From positions 1 through 18,518 of the forward strand of contig CAKZZR010000172.1 in assembly GCA_937885475.1 (NCBI GenBank): a stretch of DNA of 18,518 nucleotides. Reading direction: 5' to 3'. Source of the stretch: an uncultured Treponema sp. (lineage in GTDB: Bacteria > Spirochaetota > Spirochaetia > Treponematales > Treponemataceae). The notes below the pieces were generated by a model. It was not told where the DNA came from and did no database searches. It saw only the letters and a program-made list of their open reading frames with translations. Positions 12,859-18,518 of this stretch are shown piece after piece. The position numbers were made by a program, and so were the translations under genes. Numbering within the stretch: position 1 is the first letter of the stretch; every line of letters starts with the position of its first letter.

Positions 12859-12869
12859 AAGGGGAAAAT

Positions 12870-15665
12870 ATGACTAAAAAAATAGTTTTTAATACTCTTG
12901 GACTTCTTTCTGTTTTGTCATTATTAAGCTGCCAGAGTATGCAAAAAAATAAATCCGTTTCTGTAGTTGAGCTTATCAAGCAAGGAAAGACAGACGAAGC
13001 AAAGCAGTGCTTTGAGTCAAAATACGATATAAATGAAACAGACGAGGAAGGAAATTCAGCGCTTCATCTTGCCGCCGCGCAGAATGATGCATCTCTCACG
13101 CTGTTCCTTTTGTGCTACGGCGCAGACCCGGACCTTAAGAATCTTAACAGCCAGACCCCTCTTCACGTTGCAATCGAAAACAACGCCCGCGAAGCGGCAG
13201 GACAGCTCGTTTCCTTTGGATGCAATATTTTTGCCCGGAACGGCGACGGTCTTACCGCAATAGACATGGCGTTTGAGCTTGACCCCGCCTACTACGACAT
13301 CTTCATCACCACAAAAACCGGTGAAATCCGTGACGCAGAAACCGCAAAGACCATCGTGCACTATTTTGTGGAAAAGCGGAACATAGAGGCCGTCGTATGC
13401 TGCATTCAGAAGGGAATTCCTATTTCCGTAAAAGACAACAACGGCGAAACACCCCTTGCCTACGCATACAAGGATTTTGACAATGAAACCGTCGTTGAGA
13501 TTGCCGCCGCGCTCATTCAGAATGGCGCGGAGCATGTTGATTCCGACTACACGTATTTTGAGGACGCGCTTTGCGAGCGCAACCTGAACTTCCGCTTTGA
13601 CGACGGACAGACTCCGCTGCATCTTGCCGCAATCCAGAACCATCGCGCGGTAGTTAAATACCTGCTTGCAAACAGTGCGCAGACCAACGTTCAGGACAGC
13701 GCCGGCGCTACCCCGCTTCACGAGGCGGTGCGCTACGGCAACACAGAAATTGCAAAGATGATTCTTGATTCTGGCGCGGACGTAAACGCAAAGGACAATC
13801 TTGGAAAAACGCCCGTCCTGCTTATCGTTCCAGACAAGCAGCGCTACGAGCTGTACTCGCTTTTAATCCGTTACGGCGCAAACCTGCTTGAAAAAGACAT
13901 GTACGGCGACACCGTGCTTCACACGGCAACGATGACAAAGGTTCCCGCTTCAATTCTCAGCACAATTCTGGGGGGCGGAGCAGAAATCAACGCGCGCAAC
14001 AAGGACGGCGTTACCCCGCTCGCACTTGCCATTGAAAACGGCACAGAAGAGCACGTAACGTTCTACGCTCATAACGGCGCAGACATTCATTCAAAGGACA
14101 CAAAGGGAAACACACCGCTTACGCTTGCACTTCGCGACAAGGACAGTTCCGACGCGATTCTTAAGGCAATCGTGAATCCGGTGAACATAAACAGCCTCGA
14201 CTCTGACGGAAACACGCCGCTCATAGTGGCAATCCAGAACAACGCGAGCCTTTCTAAAATTCAGTACATCCTTAGCCTTACCGACAACGTTAACACGCGC
14301 AACGCAGACGGAAACACCGCGCTATACCTTACCGTACTGCGAAACCGTCAGAAGGTAGGCGAACTGCTTATTGCAAAGAACGCCGACATTTTTGCCACGA
14401 ACAACCGCAGCAAATCACCGCTGAGCCTTGCACTCTACGACGGCGGCTCCGTAATGGACTGGATTATCACCAGCAGAACAATCCGCGCCACAGACGGAAG
14501 TGGAAACACAGCCCTTCACTTTGCCGCAGAATGGGAGCTTAAGGACGCAGTGAACGCGCTGATTATAAAGGGCGCAAAGACAGAAGCCAAGAACGCAAAC
14601 GGCGAAACTCCGCTGTTCAGCGCGGCAAAGGCAGACAGCCCGGAAATCATTCAGGTTTTAGTGAACAACGGCTGCAAGGTCAATGCCCGCGACAACCTTG
14701 GAAGCACGCCGCTTCATATGGCAGTCCGCTGGGGAAATCCAAAATCCGTTGCACGCCTTATAAGCCTTGGCGCAGACATAAACGCGCAGAGCGTTTCCGG
14801 CAAATCTCCGCTTGCAGAGGCGGCAATCGGCGGAAAATACGACATAGCGGGGTTGCTTCTTGCAAAGGGCGCTAACCCCAACAAGCCAGACACGCAGGGA
14901 AGAACCGTTCTTATGGACGCAATCCGCTCAAAGACCTTAAGCCTTATAAAAATGCTGCTTTCAAATGGCGCGAACCCGCAGATTCAGGAGCTTTCTGGAA
15001 GAACGTCGTTCCACGAGGCGGCGCTTACTGGCGACCCGCAGATTATTGCCCTTATACGGCGCGCGGGCGGCAATCCGCTTTCACGAGACAAGAACGGTAC
15101 CACGCCGTTCAGCCTGTGCCTGAATCAGGACGACATTGTAATACGTGAAGTGCTTGGCACGGACACGACCATTGCGGACAGCGACGGAAACACGCCGGTT
15201 CACATAATCGTGCGGAACAGAAAGTCAGATTCTCTTTTGAAAATGCTTATAAATGCGGGCTACCCATACGACACGCGCAACGCGGACGGCTACACCCCGC
15301 TCTGCATTGCAGTAGAACAGAATTATGACGAGCTTGCGCTCACTCTGCTTGAAAAGGGCGCGAATCCGTTCACGCTCATAGACAGCAAGGGACGCAATGC
15401 GGTAACGATTGCGCTTAAGAACAACAGCACAGGAATTCTGAGCAGCATCGTAAAATATTCCGGTACGGAAACCGACATTCAGGGAAACACAATCCTGCAC
15501 TATGCCGCGCGCCTTGCAAGCACAGAAGCGCTCAAAACGCTCATCTCGTACGGTCTTGACACGAACATTAAGAACATCTACGACGAAACGCCGTACGCAA
15601 CCGCCATGCGCTGGCGAAGAAGTGACGCAGCCGCGCTCCTCAAGGCTTCAAGCGGCATAAATTAA
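12870..15665 (+). CDS. Large ankyrin-repeat lipoprotein
   Basis: This 931-residue protein begins with a lipoprotein signal peptide: MTKK, a hydrophobic stretch and lipobox LLSC with Cys21 as the lipidated residue. It should therefore be anchored in the periplasm or at the cell surface. From about residue 45 nearly to the end it consists of about 26 ankyrin repeats. Typical units begin EGNSALHLAAAQND, GQTPLHLAAIQNH, GATPLHEAVRYGN, GSTPLHMAVRWGN and GNTILHYAARLAS, with inter-repeat GADINA/GANP turns. A few are degenerate (ETAKTIVHYFVEKRN, NRSKSPLSLALYDGG). Ankyrin solenoids bind proteins; no catalytic domain is visible. AAGGGG lies five bases before the ATG. It follows the FGE-like gene by 125 bases on the same strand but has its own structured leader. 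No clear terminator is seen on the plus strand. Confidence 0.93.
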   Translation: MTKKIVFNTLGLLSVLSLLSCQSMQKNKSVSVVELIKQGKTDEAKQCFESKYDINETDEEGNSALHLAAAQNDASLTLFLLCYGADPDLKNLNSQTPLHVAIENNAREAAGQLVSFGCNIFARNGDGLTAIDMAFELDPAYYDIFITTKTGEIRDAETAKTIVHYFVEKRNIEAVVCCIQKGIPISVKDNNGETPLAYAYKDFDNETVVEIAAALIQNGAEHVDSDYTYFEDALCERNLNFRFDDGQTPLHLAAIQNHRAVVKYLLANSAQTNVQDSAGATPLHEAVRYGNTEIAKMILDSGADVNAKDNLGKTPVLLIVPDKQRYELYSLLIRYGANLLEKDMYGDTVLHTATMTKVPASILSTILGGGAEINARNKDGVTPLALAIENGTEEHVTFYAHNGADIHSKDTKGNTPLTLALRDKDSSDAILKAIVNPVNINSLDSDGNTPLIVAIQNNASLSKIQYILSLTDNVNTRNADGNTALYLTVLRNRQKVGELLIAKNADIFATNNRSKSPLSLALYDGGSVMDWIITSRTIRATDGSGNTALHFAAEWELKDAVNALIIKGAKTEAKNANGETPLFSAAKADSPEIIQVLVNNGCKVNARDNLGSTPLHMAVRWGNPKSVARLISLGADINAQSVSGKSPLAEAAIGGKYDIAGLLLAKGANPNKPDTQGRTVLMDAIRSKTLSLIKMLLSNGANPQIQELSGRTSFHEAALTGDPQIIALIRRAGGNPLSRDKNGTTPFSLCLNQDDIVIREVLGTDTTIADSDGNTPVHIIVRNRKSDSLLKMLINAGYPYDTRNADGYTPLCIAVEQNYDELALTLLEKGANPFTLIDSKGRNAVTIALKNNSTGILSSIVKYSGTETDIQGNTILHYAARLASTEALKTLISYGLDTNIKNIYDETPYATAMRWRRSDAAALLKASSGIN

Positions 15666-15683
15666 AGCGCACAAAACAAAACG

Positions 15684-15730
15684 AAAAAAAAGGTTGCCCT
15701 GCTCAGCGTTTTTTACGCTCCTCGGCAATC
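15684..15730 (-). terminator. Terminator of trpR overlapping its coding end
   Basis: On the minus strand an outer 7-bp stem (15724-15730 with 15692-15698, one G-U) and an inner AGCGT/ACGCT stem (15715-15719 with 15705-15709) precede eight T residues. The trpR stop codon lies inside the hairpin, so the last codons of the gene double as terminator stem. Confidence 0.7.
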
Positions 15731-16017
15731 TGGAGCATCTTCTTAAAGGCACTGTCCGACTTTTGCAGTTCCTTTGAGCCGCGGGTAATCTTGCACAGCG
15801 ACATATTGAATTTACGGGCAATCTCTCGCTGTGTGGTGCCGGCCTTTATTTCTTTTACGAGCAGCCAGCGTTCGGCAATGTCGTTCCGCTCGCCTGGAGT
15901 AAAAAGACAGCTGAAAAATTCCTTCAGAAAATCAGGGTCATTCGTTTCTGCAATCAGCGAGCACAATTCGTTGTAATTTTCCTCAAGCAGAGGATTGTCC
16001 TTCTCAACCTTTTTCAC
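15703..16017 (-). CDS. trpR: Trp repressor family protein
   Basis: A 104-residue TrpR homologue (E. coli TrpR is 108). FTPGERNDIAERWLLVKEI aligns with the TrpR core. The tryptophan-contact residues Thr44, Arg54 and Arg84 of E. coli correspond to Thr40, Arg50 and Arg79, while the Ser88 position is Glu83. The helix-turn-helix TTQREIARKFNMSLCKITRGSKEL spans about 61-84. It probably represses tryptophan synthesis or uptake genes when tryptophan is plentiful; no trp genes lie in this window. The start is GTG at 16017, because an in-frame TGA lies six codons upstream. A TGATATACT box six bases before the GTG suggests a leaderless mRNA. An in-frame TTG at codon 18 is a weaker alternative, with GAGGA upstream. 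Confidence 0.85.
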   Translation of the reverse strand: MKKVEKDNPLLEENYNELCSLIAETNDPDFLKEFFSCLFTPGERNDIAERWLLVKEIKAGTTQREIARKFNMSLCKITRGSKELQKSDSAFKKMLQIAEERKKR

Positions 16018-16023
16018 AAGCGC

Positions 16024-16032
16024 AGTATATCA
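16024..16032 (-). promoter_or_regulatory. Extended -10 promoter of trpR
   Basis: TGATATACT on the minus strand ends six bases before the trpR GTG, so transcription should start at or within the start codon. No consensus -35 is visible. It is the same TGnTATACT motif as for the FGE-like and mntA genes. Confidence 0.45.
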
Positions 16033-16041
16033 CAAAACAAA

Positions 16042-16075
16042 TAAAAAAAATACCTGTCCACAAAGGAACAGGTAT
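16042..16075 (-). terminator. Second terminator of asd
   Basis: ATACCTGT (16050-16057) pairs with ACAGGTAT (16068-16075), extended by CC/GG across a one-base bulge. Read on the minus strand an eight-T run follows. It lies 43 bases after the asd stop and next to the trpR promoter. Confidence 0.8.
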
Positions 16076-16084
16076 GTTGATGCT

Positions 16085-16110
16085 AAAAAATTGCTGGCGC
16101 AATTTTTTTT
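16085..16110. terminator. First terminator of asd, A-stem-T hairpin
   Basis: AAAAAATTGC (16085-16094) pairs with GCAATTTTTT (16099-16108) around the loop TGGC. Its near symmetry allows action in either direction. It starts 10 bases after the asd stop, giving asd two tandem terminators that shield trpR. Confidence 0.65.
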
Positions 16111-16117
16111 AACGCAT

Positions 16118-17215
16118 CTACGATAGAAAACCTTTTGCCTTAAGGAGTTCTGCGTTCAGGATGCCGCCCATGGCTGCTCCGCGCTTTGTGTTGTGGCTCA
16201 GGGCTACAAACTTAACGTCAAACACAGGACATTCGCGGAGACGGCCGATTACACATGCCATGCCTTTTTCTGTCTCGCGGTCGCGGCGTGGCTGAGGGCG
16301 GTTTTCTTCGTGGCGAACTACGATAGGATGAACCGGTGCGCTCGGAAGGTCCAATTCCTGCGGAACAGAAGTAAAGCTTGTCCAAACCTTCTCTATTTCT
16401 GCAAGGCTAGGCTTTTTGTCATCCGGCAAATCAAATTCCAATGAAACAGTAGCCGTGTGTCCGTCGATTACAGGAACGCGGGTACAAGTTGCGCTTACAA
16501 GCGGACCTGCCGCATTAACGATTTTTCCGTTTTCTACCTTACCAAGAATCTTAAGACATTCTTTTTCTGTCTTTTCTTCCTCGCCGCCAATATATGGAAC
16601 GATGTTGTCTATCATGTCAAAAGAAGGAACGCCTGGGTAACCTGCACCGCTCGTTGCCTGCAAAGTCGTTACAACCATGCGCTTGATTGGGTAACCGGCC
16701 TGCTGCAAGGCATAAATTGGCATCATGTATGTCTGCAAAGAACAGTTTGGCTTTACTGCAATAAAGCCCTTGTCCCAGCCGTGATGCTTTTTCTGCTCGG
16801 CAATCACATCAAGATGAGCGTAGTTGATTTCTGGAATGAGCATAGGAACATCCTCTGTCCAACGGTTTGCACTTGCGTTTGAAACTACAGGAATTCCTTC
16901 TGCGGCATAAGCAGCCTCAAGAGCCTTAATCTCTTCCTTACCCATCTCAAGGGCGCTGAACACAAATGAGCACTTACCTATAGCCTTGCTTGCATCGTTT
17001 GCATCCTCAACTATAAGGTTCTGAACTCCGCTAGGAATTTCTGCCCCGATAAGCCAACGATTTGCCACAGCATCCTTGTATGCCTTTCCTGCAGAACGAG
17101 GGCTTGCCGCAACATAAGTTACCTCAAACCAAGGGTGATCTTCCAACAATTTAATATAACGCTGCCCAACCATACCAGTTGCGCCCAAAACACCAACTTT
17201 AATTTTAGCTGCCAT
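16118..17215 (-). CDS. asd: Aspartate-semialdehyde dehydrogenase
   Basis: Counted from the ATG at 17215 this is a 365-residue enzyme that reduces aspartyl phosphate to aspartate semialdehyde with NADPH, the branch point toward lysine/diaminopimelate, threonine and methionine. It has the Rossmann motif GATGMVG (11-17), catalytic Cys158 in KPNCSLQ, Arg246 in CTRVPV and His253 in DGHTATV. LQATSGAGYPGVPS and length place it in the archaeal/fungal-type branch rather than the enterobacterial one. A TTG seven codons upstream (17236) would extend the frame, but AGAGGA lies correctly before the ATG, so the shorter form is chosen. It is monocistronic, with its own promoter and two terminators. Confidence 0.95.
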   Translation of the reverse strand: MAAKIKVGVLGATGMVGQRYIKLLEDHPWFEVTYVAASPRSAGKAYKDAVANRWLIGAEIPSGVQNLIVEDANDASKAIGKCSFVFSALEMGKEEIKALEAAYAAEGIPVVSNASANRWTEDVPMLIPEINYAHLDVIAEQKKHHGWDKGFIAVKPNCSLQTYMMPIYALQQAGYPIKRMVVTTLQATSGAGYPGVPSFDMIDNIVPYIGGEEEKTEKECLKILGKVENGKIVNAAGPLVSATCTRVPVIDGHTATVSLEFDLPDDKKPSLAEIEKVWTSFTSVPQELDLPSAPVHPIVVRHEENRPQPRRDRETEKGMACVIGRLRECPVFDVKFVALSHNTKRGAAMGGILNAELLKAKGFLS

Positions 17216-17252
17216 AATTATTTCCTCTGACACCAATAATATTTACAGATAT

Positions 17253-17281
17253 ATTATAGAAAAAAGCAGCCACTTAGTAAA
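17253..17281 (-). promoter_or_regulatory. asd promoter
   Basis: On the minus strand TTTACT (17276-17281), 17 bases and a perfect TATAAT (17253-17258). The leader would be about 30 bases. I found no riboswitch-like structure between the promoter and the start codon. Confidence 0.6.
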
Positions 17282-17345
17282 TCATATAGAAAAAATCCTA
17301 AATTTCTTCCTGAATAAGCTTCCCATGGGATTTTTCTGATTTATA

Positions 17346-17363
17346 GTTTAAAAAATTTTAAAC
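17346..17363. promoter_or_regulatory. Palindrome upstream of mntA-hepT, candidate operator
   Basis: GTTTAAAA and TTTTAAAC form perfect 8-bp arms around AA. The repeat ends where the -35 region of the mntA promoter would begin. Toxin-antitoxin operons are commonly autoregulated at such sites, but the repeat is only A/T plus its end bases and could be fortuitous. Confidence 0.4.
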
Positions 17364-17380
17364 ACAAATTTCTAATTTCA

Positions 17381-17389
17381 TGCTATACT
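17381..17389 (+). promoter_or_regulatory. Extended -10 promoter of mntA-hepT
   Basis: TGCTATACT is followed within about 8 bases by the AGAGG Shine-Dalgarno of mntA, giving a leader of about 12 bases. It is the same motif and layout as the FGE-like gene promoter. Confidence 0.5.
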
Positions 17390-17407
17390 CTCCTTCAGAG
17401 GTGCGAA

Positions 17408-17683
17408 ATGTTGAGCAAAGAACTTACGACCAAAATCTCAAATGTTCTCTTTGATATGGGCTGTACCGAAAGTTATATTTTTGGCTCGCAAGTTACGGGA
17501 AATGCCGATGAATATTCAGACATCGACATTGGCATAAAAGGCTTACCGCCTCAAAAATTTTTTGCCACCCATTCAATGCTTGAAGATGCCACAGGCAAAA
17601 CCGTCGATTTGGTTGATTTTGACGAAAAGCCGCAGTTTTTTGCGCTTTTAAGAGATTTGGGGGAGTTACGAAAAATTGGATAA
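17408..17683 (+). CDS. mntA: MNT-domain nucleotidyltransferase, antitoxin of an MNT-HEPN pair
   Basis: A 91-residue minimal nucleotidyltransferase. The signature GS-x10-DxD is exact: Gly26-Ser27, ten residues, then Asp38-Ile-Asp40 (FGSQVTGN, then SDIDIGI). A third acidic site, probably Asp67, lies in KTVDLVDFDE. In studied MntA-HepT systems MntA adds AMP to the HEPN toxin and neutralises it. All catalytic residues are present, so it should be active, though it is shorter than some MntA proteins. AGAGG lies six bases before the ATG. The hepT gene overlaps its end by eight bases, so they form one operon. The pair looks AT-richer than the neighbouring ankyrin gene, which fits mobile accessory DNA. 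The symbol is by family resemblance. Confidence 0.88.
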   Translation: MLSKELTTKISNVLFDMGCTESYIFGSQVTGNADEYSDIDIGIKGLPPQKFFATHSMLEDATGKTVDLVDFDEKPQFFALLRDLGELRKIG

Positions 17684-18113
17684 AGCCCTAAAAACTAAAA
17701 TCAATTACGAAATTTCTCAAATCGATGAACTGATTGACAAATCACAAGTTCTTCTCTCTTTGGTCAATAACAAAGAACCTGATTTTATCGAAATCACGGC
17801 AATCGGCGGCATCCTTCATTCTTTCTACAACGGGCTTGAAAACATCTTTGTCTTAATAGGACAAACGCTGAATTTTGACTTTAAATCTTCCCCTCAATGG
17901 CACAGAAATCTTGTTGATTGCATGTTCTCCCAGCCCAATTTTCTGCCACCCGATTTACGGCTTCTGCTCACAGAATATATGGGCTTCCGTCATTTTTACC
18001 GCCACACCTACGGCTACACAATCAAATGGGAAAAATGCTCTCATTTGTTTTTGAGGTTGGCGGATTTTTGGCAGACGGTGAAAATGGCAGTCACAAAATA
18101 TATTGAAAAATAG
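17676..18113 (+). CDS. hepT: HEPN-domain RNase toxin, HepT-like
   Basis: A 145-residue, mostly helical HEPN protein. The hallmark RX4HXY motif is intact: Arg105, HFYR, His110-Thr-Tyr112 (in GFRHFYRHTYGY). In studied HepT toxins Arg and His form the RNase site, and the Tyr is the residue modified by MntA. Upstream helices include DFIEITAIGGILHSFYNGLENIF and PQWHRNLVDCMF. The start is TTG at 17676, eight bases before the mntA stop, with GGGGAG about 10 bases upstream. A weak start may keep toxin below antitoxin. A decayed relative of this gene lies convergently just downstream. The only 3' hairpin seen (18150-18165) lacks a T-run. Confidence 0.85.
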   Translation: MDKALKTKINYEISQIDELIDKSQVLLSLVNNKEPDFIEITAIGGILHSFYNGLENIFVLIGQTLNFDFKSSPQWHRNLVDCMFSQPNFLPPDLRLLLTEYMGFRHFYRHTYGYTIKWEKCSHLFLRLADFWQTVKMAVTKYIEK

Positions 18114-18149
18114 TTCTGCACGAGAAGACATAGATACGGCTTGTTTGCA

Positions 18150-18165
18150 CAGCCCTTGCGGGCTG
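18150..18165. other. Hairpin downstream of hepT
   Basis: CAGCCC and GGGCTG form a perfect 6-bp stem around TTGC, 37 bases after the hepT stop, between the intact HEPN gene and the convergent HEPN relic. No T-run follows on either strand, so it is at best a weak or Rho-assisted 3' end. The rest of 18114-18200 shows nothing I can assign. Confidence 0.35.
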
Positions 18166-18199
18166 CCCCGCTAAGAGACGAAGTTACGATACATCCTTA

Positions 18200-18518
18200 A
18201 CGCAATTTTATCTTCACGGCTTTTAAGAATGGTTTGTTGCGTGATGAAAGTGGAGAAGTATGCGGTACGCGCAAGTCCTTTGGCAGTACCGCAGGGCGAT
18301 TCTCTGTCTTTTCAAACATTGAGTAAAAAAGGTTGCTGTGCCACATTGTGCTTGCGAGTGGCTCTCCGCCCGCCACCTTGTGAATCAGTTTAAAAATGTT
18401 TTCTAAGCCGTTATAATAGAGTGCAGAACTGAGCCAATGGTGTTCAACTCGATAAAATCGGGTACTTTCAGGGCGCAGTTTTTGGCAAGAAGTTCAGCCT
18501 TGCTCAAAAGCGTATCGA
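18200..18518 (-). pseudogene. Frameshifted HEPN-domain gene fragment
   Basis: On the minus strand the window edge reads LLSKAELLAKN, then VPDFIELNTIGSVLHS, resembling PDFIEITAIGGILHS of the intact HEPN protein. Near 18418 the frame shifts, and the next frame continues YYNGLENIFKLIHKV and STMWHSNLF (intact: FYNGLENIF, QWHRNL). A second shift in a T5 run near 18326 restores MFEKTENRPAVLPKDLR (intact: MFSQPNFLPPDLR). Beyond this the RX4HXY region is not intact: the best match reads LLHFHHA, with the arginine gone. At least two one-base losses therefore inactivate it. The 5' part and any partner MNT gene lie outside the window. The inner limit (about 18200) is approximate. Confidence 0.75.

Noticed and set aside
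13056..13721. Minus-strand open frame opposite the ankyrin gene
   Set aside because: The ankyrin repeats on the plus strand are unambiguous; the antisense product shows no domain.
17216..17236. TTG start seven codons upstream for asd
   Set aside because: The extension covers the AGAGGA ribosome-binding site of the ATG at 17215, and ASADH proteins start directly before the Rossmann strand.
17216..17252. Lysine riboswitch upstream of asd
   Set aside because: The leader from the predicted start is only about 30 bases, too short for any known riboswitch.
17296..17335. Inverted repeat AAAAATCC ... GGATTTTT between asd and mntA as a terminator
   Set aside because: No transcript from either divergent gene ends there, and the loop is long; probably chance in AT-rich DNA.

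Overview
The window looks like chromosomal DNA of a host-associated treponeme or a close relative (Spirochaetota). This is inferred from gene content and has not been checked against any database. Supporting features are a short topoisomerase IV A subunit with quinolone-insensitive residues, a treponemal-type leucine-rich-repeat protein, a TrpR homologue next to asd, an FGE-fold protein and a very long ankyrin lipoprotein. Most genes are on the minus strand. I see no rRNA, tRNA, CRISPR array, phage gene or transposase.

Left part (1-3900): the 3' end of an OppA-type peptide-binding protein converges on, and overlaps, yigZ. yigZ lies behind parC on the minus strand, and a TrmB-family regulator lies upstream of parC. 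The trmB and parC promoters share one design: TTGACA, 17 bases, TAAAAT, with a 7-bp-arm inverted repeat starting inside the -35 box. This suggests that one repressor, possibly TrmB itself, controls both.

Middle part (3900-11800, all minus strand): a cytoplasmic-looking LRR protein with a duplicated linker module and an unrecognised C-terminal domain; a small one-POTRA Omp85-like outer-membrane protein; leuB; mscL; gpmI; and a STAS anti-sigma-factor antagonist. Two related intergenic repeat elements lie in opposite orientations at 5796-6048 and 8952-9104. A decayed end of the same family lies at 9622-9659. Their ends form inverted repeats running from an A-tract to a T-tract, and they may end transcription in both directions.

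Right part (11800-18518): two plus-strand genes encode a zinc-ribbon/FGE-fold protein and a 931-residue ankyrin-repeat lipoprotein. trpR and asd follow on the minus strand. Last comes an intact MntA/HepT-type (MNT-HEPN) toxin-antitoxin pair, with a frameshifted second HEPN gene converging on it at the right edge. Three genes here (FGE-like, trpR, mntA) share the extended -10 motif TGnTATACT with almost no leader.

In terms of function, leuB, asd and trpR concern amino-acid synthesis and its control, gpmI is glycolytic, mscL handles osmotic shock, and the Omp85-like and ankyrin proteins act in the envelope. The best candidates for something new are the dispersed inverted-repeat element, the shared trmB/parC operator, the LRR protein with its repeated module, and the decayed HEPN copy beside a complete toxin-antitoxin system.
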